NCBI GenBank assembly: GCA_019240215.1
Contig: JAFAYQ010000049.1
Coordinates: 1-64,000 of the forward strand
From: Actinomycetota bacterium
GTDB taxonomy: Bacteria > Actinomycetota > Actinomycetes > Streptosporangiales > Streptosporangiaceae
Reading direction: 5' to 3'
DNA length: 64,000 nt
The notes beneath the pieces were generated by a model. That model searched no databases. It had not been told where the DNA came from and saw nothing but the letters and a program-made list of their open reading frames with translations. Each line of letters starts with the position of its first letter. The stretch's first letter is position 1. Positions 42,739-52,100 of the stretch are shown in pieces. A program made the translations under genes and the position numbers.

Positions 42739-43686
42739 ATGACTGTACCTACTACGCAGCGGCGCACCCGGCCCGGGCAGCTTCCCGGGCCGGGGGCGCC
42801 ACGGCGCATCACGACGCTGCGGACCTTTTCCGTGTTCGACCGCCGGTTCTTCGGGCTGGCGGCCGTCCCGGCGTTCCTGGCGGTGTTCATCATCACCGCG
42901 GTCCCGCTGGTGATCGGCCTCGGCCTCAGCTTCTCCAGCGTCACCAGCACGCACAACGGCGTTTTCCCGCTCACCCTGTCCAATTACGGGCACATCTTCA
43001 GCGACTCCGAAGTCCACACCGTCCTGCTGAACACGCTGATCTACGTGGTGCTGGCGGTCGGGCTGGAGACCCTGCTCGGCTTGGGCCTGGCCCTGCTCAT
43101 GACCCGCAAGAACCGAGCCATCTCGGTGTTCCGGGTCATCTTCCTGCTCCCGCTGACCGTGGCCGGCATCGCCTCCGCCATCAGCTGGGGCGCTCTGCTC
43201 AACACCTCGCAGGGCTGGATCGACTACTTCCTCAAGCTCGCCCATCTGCCCCAGCCGAACTGGCTGGCCTCGCCGACCACGGCCATGCCGTCGGTGGTGC
43301 TGGTCGACCTGTGGAGCGGAGTCCCGGTCGTGGCGGTCATCGTGCTGGCCGCGCTGTTGTCGGCGCCGAAGGACCCGATCGAGGCCGCCCTGGTCGACGG
43401 GGCCGGACCCTGGGCCCGGTTCCGCTACGTGACGTTCCCGGCCATCCGCCCGGCCCTGGTGCTGGCCGCGCTGTTGCGCACGGTGGCCGCATTCCAGCAG
43501 TTCGCGCTGTTCCAGGTGCTGACCGGCGGCGGCCCGGGCCTGAACACCACCGTGCTCAATTTCTACGTGTACCAGCAGACGATCGTCTTCAACAACATCG
43601 GCTACGGGGCCGCGCTGGCCATGCTCCTGCTGGTGGTGATGGCGGTCCCGCTGGTGGTCCTCTTCCTCTACTCGCGGCGCCGGTGA
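42739..43686 (+). CDS. ABC sugar permease 1 (MalF/UgpA-like)
   Basis: Membrane protein of 315 aa with six hydrophobic helices and the coupling motif 'EAALVDGAGPWARFRYVTFP'. Begins three bases after the binding-protein stop. Pairs with permease 2. Confidence 0.88.
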   Translation: MTVPTTQRRTRPGQLPGPGAPRRITTLRTFSVFDRRFFGLAAVPAFLAVFIITAVPLVIGLGLSFSSVTSTHNGVFPLTLSNYGHIFSDSEVHTVLLNTLIYVVLAVGLETLLGLGLALLMTRKNRAISVFRVIFLLPLTVAGIASAISWGALLNTSQGWIDYFLKLAHLPQPNWLASPTTAMPSVVLVDLWSGVPVVAVIVLAALLSAPKDPIEAALVDGAGPWARFRYVTFPAIRPALVLAALLRTVAAFQQFALFQVLTGGGPGLNTTVLNFYVYQQTIVFNNIGYGAALAMLLLVVMAVPLVVLFLYSRRR

Positions 43687-43708
43687 CCAGGCTGAACAGG
43701 AGACCGTC

Positions 43709-44602
43709 ATGAGCATCCAGGCCCAGACCCGGCCCGTTTCCGATCGCCCTGCCCGGCCCGCCCCGGACCGGGCCCTGCGCCGGGCCGGCCGCATCGGCGG
43801 CGGCACGCTCACGTTCGTCCTGCTCATCATCGCGGCGGTGTTCGTGCTGCTGCCGCTGTTCTGGCTGCTGTCCACCGCGTTCAAGACCCCCGCCGCGGCC
43901 TTCGCGCTGCCGCCGAAGTGGATCTCCAAGCCGACCACCGGCAACTTCAGCACGCTGCTGACCGGCCAGTTCGGGCACTCGATCCTGAACTCGGTCATCG
44001 TCGCGGTCGCCTCGACCGCCGTCGCGCTGCTGCTCGGAATACCGGCCGGCTACTCGTTCGCGCGGGCGCCGGTCCGCGGCGGCCGGATCATCAACTCGTG
44101 GTTCATCCTGGCCTACGTGGCCCCGCCCGCGATCTTCATCATCCCGCTCTACATCATCTACCAGCACCTGAACCTGCTGGACACCTACTACGGGCTGGTG
44201 CTGGCCTACGAGACCGGCCTGCTGCCGTTCACCGTCTGGCTCATGCGGGTCTACTTCGCCGACGTGCCCCGCGAGCTCGACGAGGCGGCCTGGATCGACG
44301 GCTGCAGCAAGATGCGGGCGCTGTGGCGGGTGGTGCTGCCCGCGGCCTGGCCGGGCATCACCACCGTCGGCCTGCTGGTCGGGCTGGCCTCCTGGGGTGA
44401 GTACTTCGGCGCCGCCATCCTCACCGGCCAGCGCACCCAGACCGCGCCGGTGGCCGTGTACTCCTACGTGGGCACGGTGACCTCGAACTGGGGCGAGCTG
44501 GCGGCGGCCGGGCTCATCGTCGTGGTGCCCGCGCTGGTGGCCACGATCGCGGTCCAGCGCGGCTTCGTCAGCGGCCTGACGTTCGGCGCGGTCAAACAGT
44601 GA
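43709..44602 (+). CDS. ABC sugar permease 2 (MalG/UgpE-like)
   Basis: Membrane protein of 297 aa with six helices and 'EAAWIDGCSKMRALWRVVLP' as coupling motif. AGGAGA precedes the ATG by 5 bases. Its stop overlaps the next regulator start (GTGA). Confidence 0.88.
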   Translation: MSIQAQTRPVSDRPARPAPDRALRRAGRIGGGTLTFVLLIIAAVFVLLPLFWLLSTAFKTPAAAFALPPKWISKPTTGNFSTLLTGQFGHSILNSVIVAVASTAVALLLGIPAGYSFARAPVRGGRIINSWFILAYVAPPAIFIIPLYIIYQHLNLLDTYYGLVLAYETGLLPFTVWLMRVYFADVPRELDEAAWIDGCSKMRALWRVVLPAAWPGITTVGLLVGLASWGEYFGAAILTGQRTQTAPVAVYSYVGTVTSNWGELAAAGLIVVVPALVATIAVQRGFVSGLTFGAVKQ

Positions 44603-45282
44603 CCGCGCTCACGCCGCCCCACCGCAAGCTGCTCGGGGACGACGTCGCCGAGCGGCTGCGCGAGGCCATCCTGCACGGCGAGTTGCGGGCCGGCCAGCAC
44701 CTGCGCGAGGAGGAGCTGGCCGAGCGACTGCAGGTCAGCCGGGGCCCGGTCCGCGACGCGTTCGTGGTCCTGGAGCGCGAGGGCCTGGTCCGCTCGTCCC
44801 GGCACCGGGGGGTCACGGTCGTCGAGCTGACCCTGGACGACCTGCACGAGATCTACACGCTGCGGGCGGCGCTGGAGCCGCTGGCGGTCAGCCTCGCGAT
44901 CGAGCGCGGCACCGAGTCCGACCTGGCCGGCATCGAGGCGGCGCTGGCCGAGTTCACCGCCGCCCTGTCGCCCCGGATGAACGAGCGCACCGCGGCCGGC
45001 CTGGACGTGCGGTTCCACGACGCGATCTACCGGGCGGCCCAGCACGAGCGGCTGTACAGCGCCTGGTCCCACCTGCGGATGCCGGCCTACTGGTTCATGC
45101 TGTCCCGCAACGTGACCAGCGCCCAGTGGCGGGCCGAGACCGCCGACGGCCACACCCGGATCGTGGCGACGATCCGGGCCGGCGACGCCGAAGCGGCCCG
45201 CGAGGCGACCAGCGAGCACATCCGGACCGGCTTCACCCGGATCGAGGCGAGCTTCCTCGGGCGCGGAACCGGGAAAACCTGA
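44599..45282 (+). CDS. GntR-family regulator, FadR/FCD type
   Basis: Regulator of 227 aa. The wHTH is 'DVAERLREAILHGELRAGQHLREEELAERLQVSRGPVRDAFVVLEREGLV', and the C-terminal FCD domain has its metal-site residues in 'DVRFHDAIYRAAQHERL' and 'DGHTRIVATI..GD...ARE'. GTG overlaps the permease stop. It is embedded in the operon, so it probably controls it in response to the imported sugar or product. Confidence 0.85.
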   Translation: MTALTPPHRKLLGDDVAERLREAILHGELRAGQHLREEELAERLQVSRGPVRDAFVVLEREGLVRSSRHRGVTVVELTLDDLHEIYTLRAALEPLAVSLAIERGTESDLAGIEAALAEFTAALSPRMNERTAAGLDVRFHDAIYRAAQHERLYSAWSHLRMPAYWFMLSRNVTSAQWRAETADGHTRIVATIRAGDAEAAREATSEHIRTGFTRIEASFLGRGTGKT

Positions 45283-46086
45283 ATGACACCACCTGAAGCC
45301 GGCGCCCGCTCCGGGCCGCCGGCCTCCGGGCCGCCGGTCGCGCTGGTCACCGGGGCCGCGGGCGGCATCGGCCGGGCCGTTGCGCTGGCGCTCGCCGCCC
45401 AGGGCCTGACCATTGCTGGCGTGGACACCGTCGGCGCGGCCGACCCCGGCGGCGCCGGCGACCTGGCCGCCCGGCTGCGCGACCAGGCGCCCGCCAGCAC
45501 CGTGCTGGCGGCCGACGTCAGCGTGGCCGCCGAGGTCGAGCAGGCGGTCGCGGTGGCGGCCGGGATCGGCCCGCTCACCACCGTGGTCAACTGCGCCGCC
45601 ATCCTCACCTGCCATGACGTGGCCACCACGGACGAGGCCGAGTGGGACCGGGTGTTCGCGGTCAACGTCAAGGGCACCTACCTGGTGTGCCGGGCGGCGG
45701 TGCCGCGGCTGCGGGCGGCCGGCGGCGGCTGCATCGTCAACTTGTCTTCGGTGCACGCGCTGGCCACCGTGCCCCAGCTGGCCGCCTACGCCGCCAGCAA
45801 GGGAGCCGTGCTGGCGCTGTCCCGGCAGATGGCGATCGACTACGCGGCCGACGGCATCCGGGTGGTGCCGCTGATCGTCGGCAGCGTCGACACCGAGATG
45901 TCCCGGCAGCACGCCGCCGCCCAGGGCCTGCCGCCCGGCCACGCCGAGCCCGGCGACCGCTCGCTCGGCCGGATGGCCGACCCGGCCGAGGTCGCCGACG
46001 TGATCGGGTTCCTGGTCTCGGACCAGGCCCGGTTCGTGACCGGCTCGCCGGTGGTGGCCGACGGTGGCATGCTGACTCACCTATGA
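45283..46086 (+). CDS. SDR-family NAD(P)-dependent dehydrogenase
   Basis: Short-chain dehydrogenase of 267 aa. 'LVTGAAGGIGRAVALALAA' is the Rossmann Gly motif, 'NCAAIL' replaces NAG, and 'NLSSVHALATVPQLAAYAASKGAVL' contains the catalytic Ser and Y-x-x-x-K. The ATG follows the GntR stop with no gap. In this operon it likely oxidises the sugar made available by the isomerase. Confidence 0.87.
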   Translation: MTPPEAGARSGPPASGPPVALVTGAAGGIGRAVALALAAQGLTIAGVDTVGAADPGGAGDLAARLRDQAPASTVLAADVSVAAEVEQAVAVAAGIGPLTTVVNCAAILTCHDVATTDEAEWDRVFAVNVKGTYLVCRAAVPRLRAAGGGCIVNLSSVHALATVPQLAAYAASKGAVLALSRQMAIDYAADGIRVVPLIVGSVDTEMSRQHAAAQGLPPGHAEPGDRSLGRMADPAEVADVIGFLVSDQARFVTGSPVVADGGMLTHL

Positions 46087-46097
46087 CCGGAGGACCC

Positions 46098-47312
46098 GTG
46101 ACCGCCGCGCCCGGCCCGTGGATCGACAACCCCGGTCACCGGGCCTGGCTGGCGGCCGAGACCGGGCGGCTGCTGGACTTCTACCTGGGGGCGGCCGACT
46201 TCACCGGCGGCGGGTTCTGGGCGCTGGACGACGCCGGTCTCCCGGCCCCGGACCAGCCGAAAGAACTGTGGCTCGACGCCCGCCTGGTGCACTGCTTCGC
46301 GCTCGGGAGCCTGCTCGGCCACCCCGGCGGCAAGGCGCTGGTCCGGCACGGGCTGGACGGCCTGGACCGGGTGTTCCACGACCCCGCGGACGGCGGCTGG
46401 TTCTGGACCAGCGCCGACCCGCGCAAGCAGACCTACGGGCACGCCTTCGTGCTGCTGGCCGCCAGCTCGGCCGCCCAGGCCGGCTTCGACACCAGCGGCC
46501 TGCTGGCCGAGGTCACCGGCCTGCTCGAGACCAGATTCTTCGAGCCCGGGCCGGGCCTCTACGTCGAAGGCTGGTCCCGCGACTGGACGGTCGGCGAGGA
46601 CTACCGCGGCCAGAACCCCAACATGCACCTGGTCGAGGCGTACCTGGCCGCCGCCGAGGCGACCGGCGACCGCGGCTTCACGGCCCGGGCGGTGCCGATC
46701 GCCGAGCGGATCATCGGCCGGTTCGCGGCCGCCGACGGCTGGCGCATCCCCGAGCACTACACGGCGGACTGGCAGCCCCGGCCCGGCTTCCACCGCGACC
46801 AGCCCCGTGACGTGCTGCGGCCTTACGGCTACACCCCCGGCCATTCGCTGGAGTGGGCCCGGCTGCTGATCCAGCTCCAGGTCCAGGCGGGCGAGGGCCA
46901 TGACTGGATGCTGGACGCGGCCCGGGCGTTGTTCGCGCGGGCGCTGGCCGACGGCTGGGACGAGGCCCGGACCGGCTTCGTCTACACGGTCGGCGCCGAC
47001 GGCGCCCCGGTCGTGGCTGACCGCTTCCACTGGGTACTGACCGAGGCCATCGGCGCCGCCGCCTACCTGTACCGGGCGACCGGCGATGAGGATTACGACC
47101 GCTGGTACCAGCGGTTCTGGGACCACGCGGCCCTGTTCCTGATCGACCGCCGCGACGGCAGCTGGCGGCACGAGCTGACCCCGGACAATCGGCCCGGCCA
47201 CACCACCTGGACCGGCAAGCCCGACCTGTACCACGCGCTGCAGGCCACCCTGTTCGCCCGCACCCCGCTGGCGGCCGGCCTGGCCGCCCACCTGGCGGGC
47301 GGCGGAGGCTAG
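46098..47312 (+). CDS. AGE-family sugar isomerase/epimerase (YihS/mannose-isomerase-like)
   Basis: (alpha/alpha)6-barrel aldose-ketose isomerase of about 404 aa. 'YRGQNPNMHLVEAYLAA', 'RIPEHYTADWQPRPGFHRDQP' and 'RPYGYTPGHSLEWARLL' match YihS residue by residue, placing the catalytic His in 'NMH', 'PGH' and 'DLYHALQ'. YihS acts on sulfoquinovose, other family members on mannose or N-acylglucosamine; which one applies is not decided. GTG 46098 has GGAGG before it; ATG 46083 overlaps the SDR stop and is an alternative. Confidence 0.82.
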   Translation: MTAAPGPWIDNPGHRAWLAAETGRLLDFYLGAADFTGGGFWALDDAGLPAPDQPKELWLDARLVHCFALGSLLGHPGGKALVRHGLDGLDRVFHDPADGGWFWTSADPRKQTYGHAFVLLAASSAAQAGFDTSGLLAEVTGLLETRFFEPGPGLYVEGWSRDWTVGEDYRGQNPNMHLVEAYLAAAEATGDRGFTARAVPIAERIIGRFAAADGWRIPEHYTADWQPRPGFHRDQPRDVLRPYGYTPGHSLEWARLLIQLQVQAGEGHDWMLDAARALFARALADGWDEARTGFVYTVGADGAPVVADRFHWVLTEAIGAAAYLYRATGDEDYDRWYQRFWDHAALFLIDRRDGSWRHELTPDNRPGHTTWTGKPDLYHALQATLFARTPLAAGLAAHLAGGGG

Positions 47313-48751
47313 GCGATCGGCCGCCCGGTCCGCGGATCGAAGCCGTTCCAGGGGTCGTAGTCGACCTCGAGCGGTTCCTGCCCGGGCCGCTCGTCCTCCG
47401 GCACGTGCTGCAGGTTCAGCCGGATCCGGGTCCAGGTCGAGCTGCGTCCCCGCATCGAGTCGACCAGCACGTCGGCCGGCGCCAGGTGCGGCACCACGTC
47501 GGCGTGGCGTTCCTTCCAGCGCTCGAGCCCGGCCAGCGCCTCGTCCTTGGTCTGCGCCCGCGCGATCTCGATCAGCGGCATCTTCGACTTCCGCCGCCCG
47601 GTCGGATTGGGCGCCCGCCCCGCACCGCTAACCTCAGAAACCTCAGAAGCCCCACCATCCCCGGAAGCCTCAGCGGTCGCACCCTTTTCACCGGAATCAG
47701 CAGCCTCAGCGGTATCCGCGTCTTCAGCTTTCTTGGCGCTCTTGCCACCTGACCGCCGTTTGGACGGCTGGACCCGGGGCGCCTCGCCGGCCTGGCGGAC
47801 GAAGTGCGGCGGCCACGGCGCGTCCGGCAGCCCGGCCGCCTCGTCGCGCTCGGCCAGCTCCAGCAGCGACGCGATCGAGCCGACCGCCTCGTCCATCGGT
47901 GCCCACGGGTCGCCGAGGGCCGCGAACCGCTCCGGCACGGTGTCGATGGTGAACCCGGCCGGGTCGCAGCCCGCCACTTCATCCCAGGTCAGCGGGGTGG
48001 ACACCCGGGCGTCGGGCAGCGGCCGGACCGAGTAGGCGGACGCGATCGTGCGGTCCTTGGCGTTCTGGTTGTAGTCGACGAAGACCCCGTGCCGTTCTTC
48101 CTTCCACCATTTGCTGGTGGCGATGCCGGGCGCCCGCCGCTCGATCTCGCGGGCCAGCGCGACCGCCGCCCGCCGCACGTCGGTGAACACCCAGCGCGGC
48201 TCGATCCGGCAGTAGATGTGGAAGCCGCGCGAGCCCGAGGTCTTGGGCCAGGCCACCAGCCCGAAGTCCTCGAGCACGGCCTTGGCCACCAGCGCCACGT
48301 CCATGATCTGGGCCCACTCGATGCCCGGGACCGGGTCCAGGTCGACCCGCAGCTCGTCCGGGTGGTCAAGGTCGGTGGCCCGGATCGGGTGCGGGTTGAG
48401 GTCGATGCAGCCCAGGTTGGCCACCCAGGCCAGCCCGGCCGGTTCCTCGAGCACGATCTCGCTGGCCGACCGCCCGGACGGGAACTTCAGCTCGACCGTG
48501 TGCAGCCAGTCGGGCCGCTTCTCCGGCGCCCGCTTCTGGAAGAACGCCTCGCCCGCGGCCCCGTTCACGAACCGCTTGAGCGCCATCGGCCGGTCTTTCA
48601 CCCCGCGCAGCGCCCCGTCGGCGACCGACACGTAGTAGCGGACCAGGTCCAGCTTGGTGTGCCCGGTCTCCGGGAAGTACACCTTGTCCGGGTGGGTCAC
48701 AGTGACTTCCCGGCCCGCTACCTCGACGACCTCAGCCTTTGCCCCCGGCAT
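47309..48751 (-). CDS. LigD-type polymerase-domain protein with C-terminal extension
   Basis: Protein of 480 aa. The polymerase domain spans about residues 1-290, with 'LRVDLDPVPGIEW' holding the catalytic Asp pair and 'TSGSRGFHIYCRI'. A Glu/Ala/Ser-rich, lower-GC linker (about 330-385) leads to a C-terminal segment, 'LIEIARAQTKDEALAGLERWKERH', 'VDSMRGRSSTWTRIRLNLQHVP'. ATG 48751. Its stop overlaps the isomerase stop by 4 bases, and it is divergent from the DUF1697 gene by 39 bases. A second NHEJ polymerase beside that at 26915. Confidence 0.85.
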   Translation of the reverse strand: MPGAKAEVVEVAGREVTVTHPDKVYFPETGHTKLDLVRYYVSVADGALRGVKDRPMALKRFVNGAAGEAFFQKRAPEKRPDWLHTVELKFPSGRSASEIVLEEPAGLAWVANLGCIDLNPHPIRATDLDHPDELRVDLDPVPGIEWAQIMDVALVAKAVLEDFGLVAWPKTSGSRGFHIYCRIEPRWVFTDVRRAAVALAREIERRAPGIATSKWWKEERHGVFVDYNQNAKDRTIASAYSVRPLPDARVSTPLTWDEVAGCDPAGFTIDTVPERFAALGDPWAPMDEAVGSIASLLELAERDEAAGLPDAPWPPHFVRQAGEAPRVQPSKRRSGGKSAKKAEDADTAEAADSGEKGATAEASGDGGASEVSEVSGAGRAPNPTGRRKSKMPLIEIARAQTKDEALAGLERWKERHADVVPHLAPADVLVDSMRGRSSTWTRIRLNLQHVPEDERPGQEPLEVDYDPWNGFDPRTGRPIA

Positions 48752-48790
48752 GATGGCTACATTACGTGGCCGAAGTGGCAAGATGCGAGG

Positions 48791-49345
48791 GTGCCTACCC
48801 ACGTCGCCCTGCTGCGGGGCATCAACGTCGGCGGCCGCAACCGGGTGCCGATGCCGGAGCTCAAGGCCCTGATGGCCGAGCTCGGGCACGCCGGCGTCGC
48901 CACCTACATCCAGAGCGGCAACGCGGTCTTCACCAGTACCGAAAAGGACCCCGCCCAGCTGGCCGACCAGCTCGAGCAGGCCATCGCCGACCGGCTGAAC
49001 GTGTCCTGTGGCGTAGTGGTGATCACCAAAGACGAGCTGCAGCAGGTCATCGACGACAACCCGTTCCCGGGCGAGGACAACCCCAAGGCCCTGCACGCGG
49101 TCTTCCGCCGGGCCGAGCTGACCGCCGACGAGCGGGCCAAGGTGGCCCAGGCCGCCGAAAAGGCCCGGGCCAAGGGCAGCCAGGACGAGGCGGTCATCGT
49201 CGGCCGCACCATGTTCCTGCACACCCCGGACGGGCTCGGCCGCAGCGAGCTGTCGGCCCAGCTGGCGCGGACGGCCGCGTCCAAGACCGGCACCGCCCGC
49301 AACTGGGCCACGGTGCACAAGCTCCGCTCGATGCTCGACGGCTGA
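48791..49345 (+). CDS. DUF1697 protein
   Basis: Protein of 184 aa. The N-terminal 'HVALLRGINVGGRNRVPMPEL' and 'YIQSGNAVF' are the DUF1697 signature; the C-terminal 'ARTAASKTGTARNWATVHKL' completes it. The fold is known but the biochemical role is not. Start is GTG 48791. Confidence 0.88.
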   Translation: MPTHVALLRGINVGGRNRVPMPELKALMAELGHAGVATYIQSGNAVFTSTEKDPAQLADQLEQAIADRLNVSCGVVVITKDELQQVIDDNPFPGEDNPKALHAVFRRAELTADERAKVAQAAEKARAKGSQDEAVIVGRTMFLHTPDGLGRSELSAQLARTAASKTGTARNWATVHKLRSMLDG

Positions 49346-49372
49346 GCCTCATCGGCTGAGAGCCGGCCACGG

Positions 49373-50131
49373 CTAGTCCTCGGCAGGCTCCCGGGCGCCC
49401 CGGCCCCGGTGCTTGCGGCGCGGGGCCGGCCGGGTAGGGGTGGTGTCGCCGAGCAGGATCTCGCGCGGCGGCAGGCCGTGCCGCAGGTAGGAGTCGAGGA
49501 TCTTCTCGATCACCTGGCTGAGCGACCGGCCTTCGCCGACCGCCTGCCGGTGCGCGTCCGACCGCAGGGTCTGGTCGACCTTGACGGTCAGGTGCGGGCG
49601 CCGCCCGGTGGCCGCGGCCGGCCGTCGCCGGGGGACCGCCGACGGGGGCGGCACCGGGCGCACCTGCTCGCGGACGCCGTCCGGCAGCGGCTGCCGGATC
49701 CGGGCCTGCACCGCCTGGCGGCTGATGCCGAGCGCGGTGGCCAGCGGCCGCAGCGGCCAGCCGACGTCGTGGAGCTGGGCCAAGGTGGCCGACAGCAGGT
49801 CGGACTGCCCGCTCTCGCGCAGGTCGCGCACGTGGGTGGCGACCTGGTCGGGCAGCTCCAGGTCGCCCACGCCGACCACCGCCGTGGTCGCTGGGCCGCC
49901 TCCCGTGACCGGCCCAGCCGCCACCCCGTCACCGTCAGCCGGGCTGCCGTCCGCCCGCTCGGCCTCAGCCGTCGCGGACCCGGAGAACCAGGCGCTGCGC
50001 TGCACGTACAGCTGCAGCCCGAAGATGACGACCTCCGACATCGTGCGCCGCTCGGCCGCCAGCCGGGTGGCCAGCCGCTGCCGGAGGTCGCGGTCCAGGC
50101 GGAACGTCAGCAGCCGGCGGGTACCGGTCAC
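49373..50131 (-). CDS. DNA-binding regulator with two RHH-like segments and an HTH
   Basis: Protein of 252 aa. The first 40 residues ('RLLTFRLDRDLRQRLATRLAAERRTMSEVVI') look like ribbon-helix-helix, the centre has an HTH ('RPLATALGISRQAVQARI'), and 'HLTVKVDQTLRSDAHRQAVGEGRSLSQVIEKIL' is a second RHH-like segment. Linkers are Pro/Ala/Arg-rich. It starts 4 bases inside glpD (ATGA), so it is cotranslated with it and may control the glycerol genes. I do not recognise the family. Confidence 0.55.
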   Translation of the reverse strand: MTGTRRLLTFRLDRDLRQRLATRLAAERRTMSEVVIFGLQLYVQRSAWFSGSATAEAERADGSPADGDGVAAGPVTGGGPATTAVVGVGDLELPDQVATHVRDLRESGQSDLLSATLAQLHDVGWPLRPLATALGISRQAVQARIRQPLPDGVREQVRPVPPPSAVPRRRPAAATGRRPHLTVKVDQTLRSDAHRQAVGEGRSLSQVIEKILDSYLRHGLPPREILLGDTTPTRPAPRRKHRGRGAREPAED

Positions 50132-51816
50132 CCCGCGCTTTCCCGGGCCCCGGCCGGGACGCCGGTCAGCTGGTGCAGCGCCCGGGTGTCAGCCTCCAGC
50201 AGCTCCAGGTAGTTCTCGGTCTCGGCCGCCCGGCGGGCGGCGTCCCAGCCCAGCAGGTCGCCCATGATCGTGGTGACCGGCTCGACCGCCTCGGCCCCGT
50301 GGGCGCCGGTCTCGATGAACAGCCGGACCCGGCGGACGAGCACGTCCTCCACGTGCAGGGCGCCCTCGTGGGTGACCGCGTAGGCGACCTCGGCGGCCAG
50401 GTAGGGGTGGCCGTCGGCCAGCGGGCGGGCCAGCGCCGGATCCTCCCGGGTCAGCTCGAGGACCTCCTCCGTCAGCGTCCCGTAGCGGTCGAGCAGATGC
50501 TCCACCGCTTCCCGGGAGACCCCGTAGTCCTCGGCCAGCCGGTCGGCCTCGGCCGCCGCGGCCGCCAGCCCGTCCGCCCCCAGCAGCGGCAGCTGGTCGG
50601 TGACCGAGGCCGGCACCCAGCGGTCGTAGTCGGCCACCGCCGCGTCGACCACGTCCCGCGCCATCAGCCGGTAGGTGGTGAACTTGCCGCCCGCGATGCT
50701 GGCCAGCCCGGGCACCGGGGTGTCGACCACGTGCTCGCGGGACAGCTTGGTGGTCGGCTTGGAGTCGTCGGCCGCCACCAGCGGCCGCAGCCCGGCGTAC
50801 ACCCCGATCACGTCGTCGCGGGTCAGCGGGCGGTCCAGCACCCGGTTGGCGTGCTCGAGGATGTAGTCGATGTCCTCACCGGTCGGGGCGGGCTCGGCCC
50901 GGTCCCCGGTCCAGTCGGTGTCGGTGGTGCCGACGATCCAGCGCTGCCCCCAGGGGATGATGAACAGCACGCTCTTCTCGGTCCGGGAGATGATCCCGGT
51001 GTCGGACCGGATCGCCTCGTAGGGCACCACGATGTGCACGCCCTTGGACATCCGCACCTTGTAACCGGCCCGGATGCCGCCCAGCTCGTGCACCAGGTCG
51101 GTCCACACGCCGGCGCACAGCACCACCCGCTTGGCCGATATTTCCAGGTCGCGGCCGGTCTCCTCGTCGCGCACGCGGGCGCCGGTCACCCGGCCGCCGT
51201 CGCCCCGCAGCAGCTGCTGGGCGCTGACCCGGTTGGCGATCAGCGCGCCGTGAGCGGCCGCGGTCCGGGCCACGGTCACCGTGTAGCGGGCGTCGTCGGT
51301 CTGCGCGTCGTAGTACAGCAGCGCGCCCGCCAGCCCGGACGGCTTGAGGCCGGGCGCCAGCCGCAGCGCACCGCGGACGGTCATGTGCTTGTGGTGCGGG
51401 ACCGGCCGCTTGGTCCCCTCCATCGCGTCGTACAGCACCAGGCCGGCGCCGACGTAGGGCCGCTCGAGCACCTTGCGGTGCAGCGGGTAGAGGAACGAGA
51501 CCGGCTTGACCAGGTGCGGCGCCAGCTTGGAGACCAGCAGGTCCCGCTCGCGCAGCGCTTCCCACACGAGCTTGAAGTCGAACTGCTCCAGATACCGCAG
51601 CCCCCCGTGGATGAGCTTGCTCGACCGGCTGGACGTGCCCGAGGCCAGGTCGCGGGCCTCGACCAGCGCGACCCGGAGCCCGCGGGAGGCGGCGTCGAGC
51701 GCGGCCCCCGCGCCGGTGATGCCGCCGCCGATCACGAGCACGTCGAACTCGGTGTCAGCCAGGCGATCGAGCAGGGCGGTGCGGTCGCGGGCATCCAGCT
51801 TGCCGTGTTTGGGCAT
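50128..51816 (-). CDS. glpD: glycerol-3-phosphate dehydrogenase (FAD)
   Basis: Respiratory flavoprotein of 562 aa that oxidises glycerol 3-phosphate to dihydroxyacetone phosphate at the membrane. FAD motif 'VLVIGGGITGAGAALDAASRGLRVALVE', then 'GTSSRSSKLIHGGLRYLEQ' and 'WTDLVHELGG'; the C-terminal helical domain begins near residue 410. Divergent from glpF across 284 bases, so glycerol uptake, phosphorylation and oxidation are encoded together. Confidence 0.93.
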   Translation of the reverse strand: MPKHGKLDARDRTALLDRLADTEFDVLVIGGGITGAGAALDAASRGLRVALVEARDLASGTSSRSSKLIHGGLRYLEQFDFKLVWEALRERDLLVSKLAPHLVKPVSFLYPLHRKVLERPYVGAGLVLYDAMEGTKRPVPHHKHMTVRGALRLAPGLKPSGLAGALLYYDAQTDDARYTVTVARTAAAHGALIANRVSAQQLLRGDGGRVTGARVRDEETGRDLEISAKRVVLCAGVWTDLVHELGGIRAGYKVRMSKGVHIVVPYEAIRSDTGIISRTEKSVLFIIPWGQRWIVGTTDTDWTGDRAEPAPTGEDIDYILEHANRVLDRPLTRDDVIGVYAGLRPLVAADDSKPTTKLSREHVVDTPVPGLASIAGGKFTTYRLMARDVVDAAVADYDRWVPASVTDQLPLLGADGLAAAAAEADRLAEDYGVSREAVEHLLDRYGTLTEEVLELTREDPALARPLADGHPYLAAEVAYAVTHEGALHVEDVLVRRVRLFIETGAHGAEAVEPVTTIMGDLLGWDAARRAAETENYLELLEADTRALHQLTGVPAGARESAG

Positions 51817-52100
51817 CGGGGTGCCTTCTTCCTGACGGCCCGGAGGCGTACTTTCGATCTTGACCGGGCATGGACTTTCGCCCTGCGCCCTGCCTACAGT
51901 GTATGTACGTCGTCAACCTCGCGTGTCAAGGCACGACGCACGCGCAGGAACTTCGAGAACGACGCCCGGGGATATTGCTGGAGGTGCGCAAGGGACGTAC
52001 GTTGCTCTTAAACCCTCAAAGATCATGCCGTAATAGCCCAATTCATCCCGTCACCGCCGACAGTTGTCAGTGGCTGCCAGGGCTGACTTAAGGGGGTTCG
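51817..52100. promoter_or_regulatory. divergent glpD/glpFK control region
   Basis: 284 bases with lower GC than the flanks, containing two promoter-like patches. CGTCGT and ACGACG (about 51909 and 51933) make an imperfect inverted repeat, and ACGTACGT is at about 51992. AAGGGGG precedes the glpF ATG. No regulator site can be assigned firmly. Confidence 0.35.
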
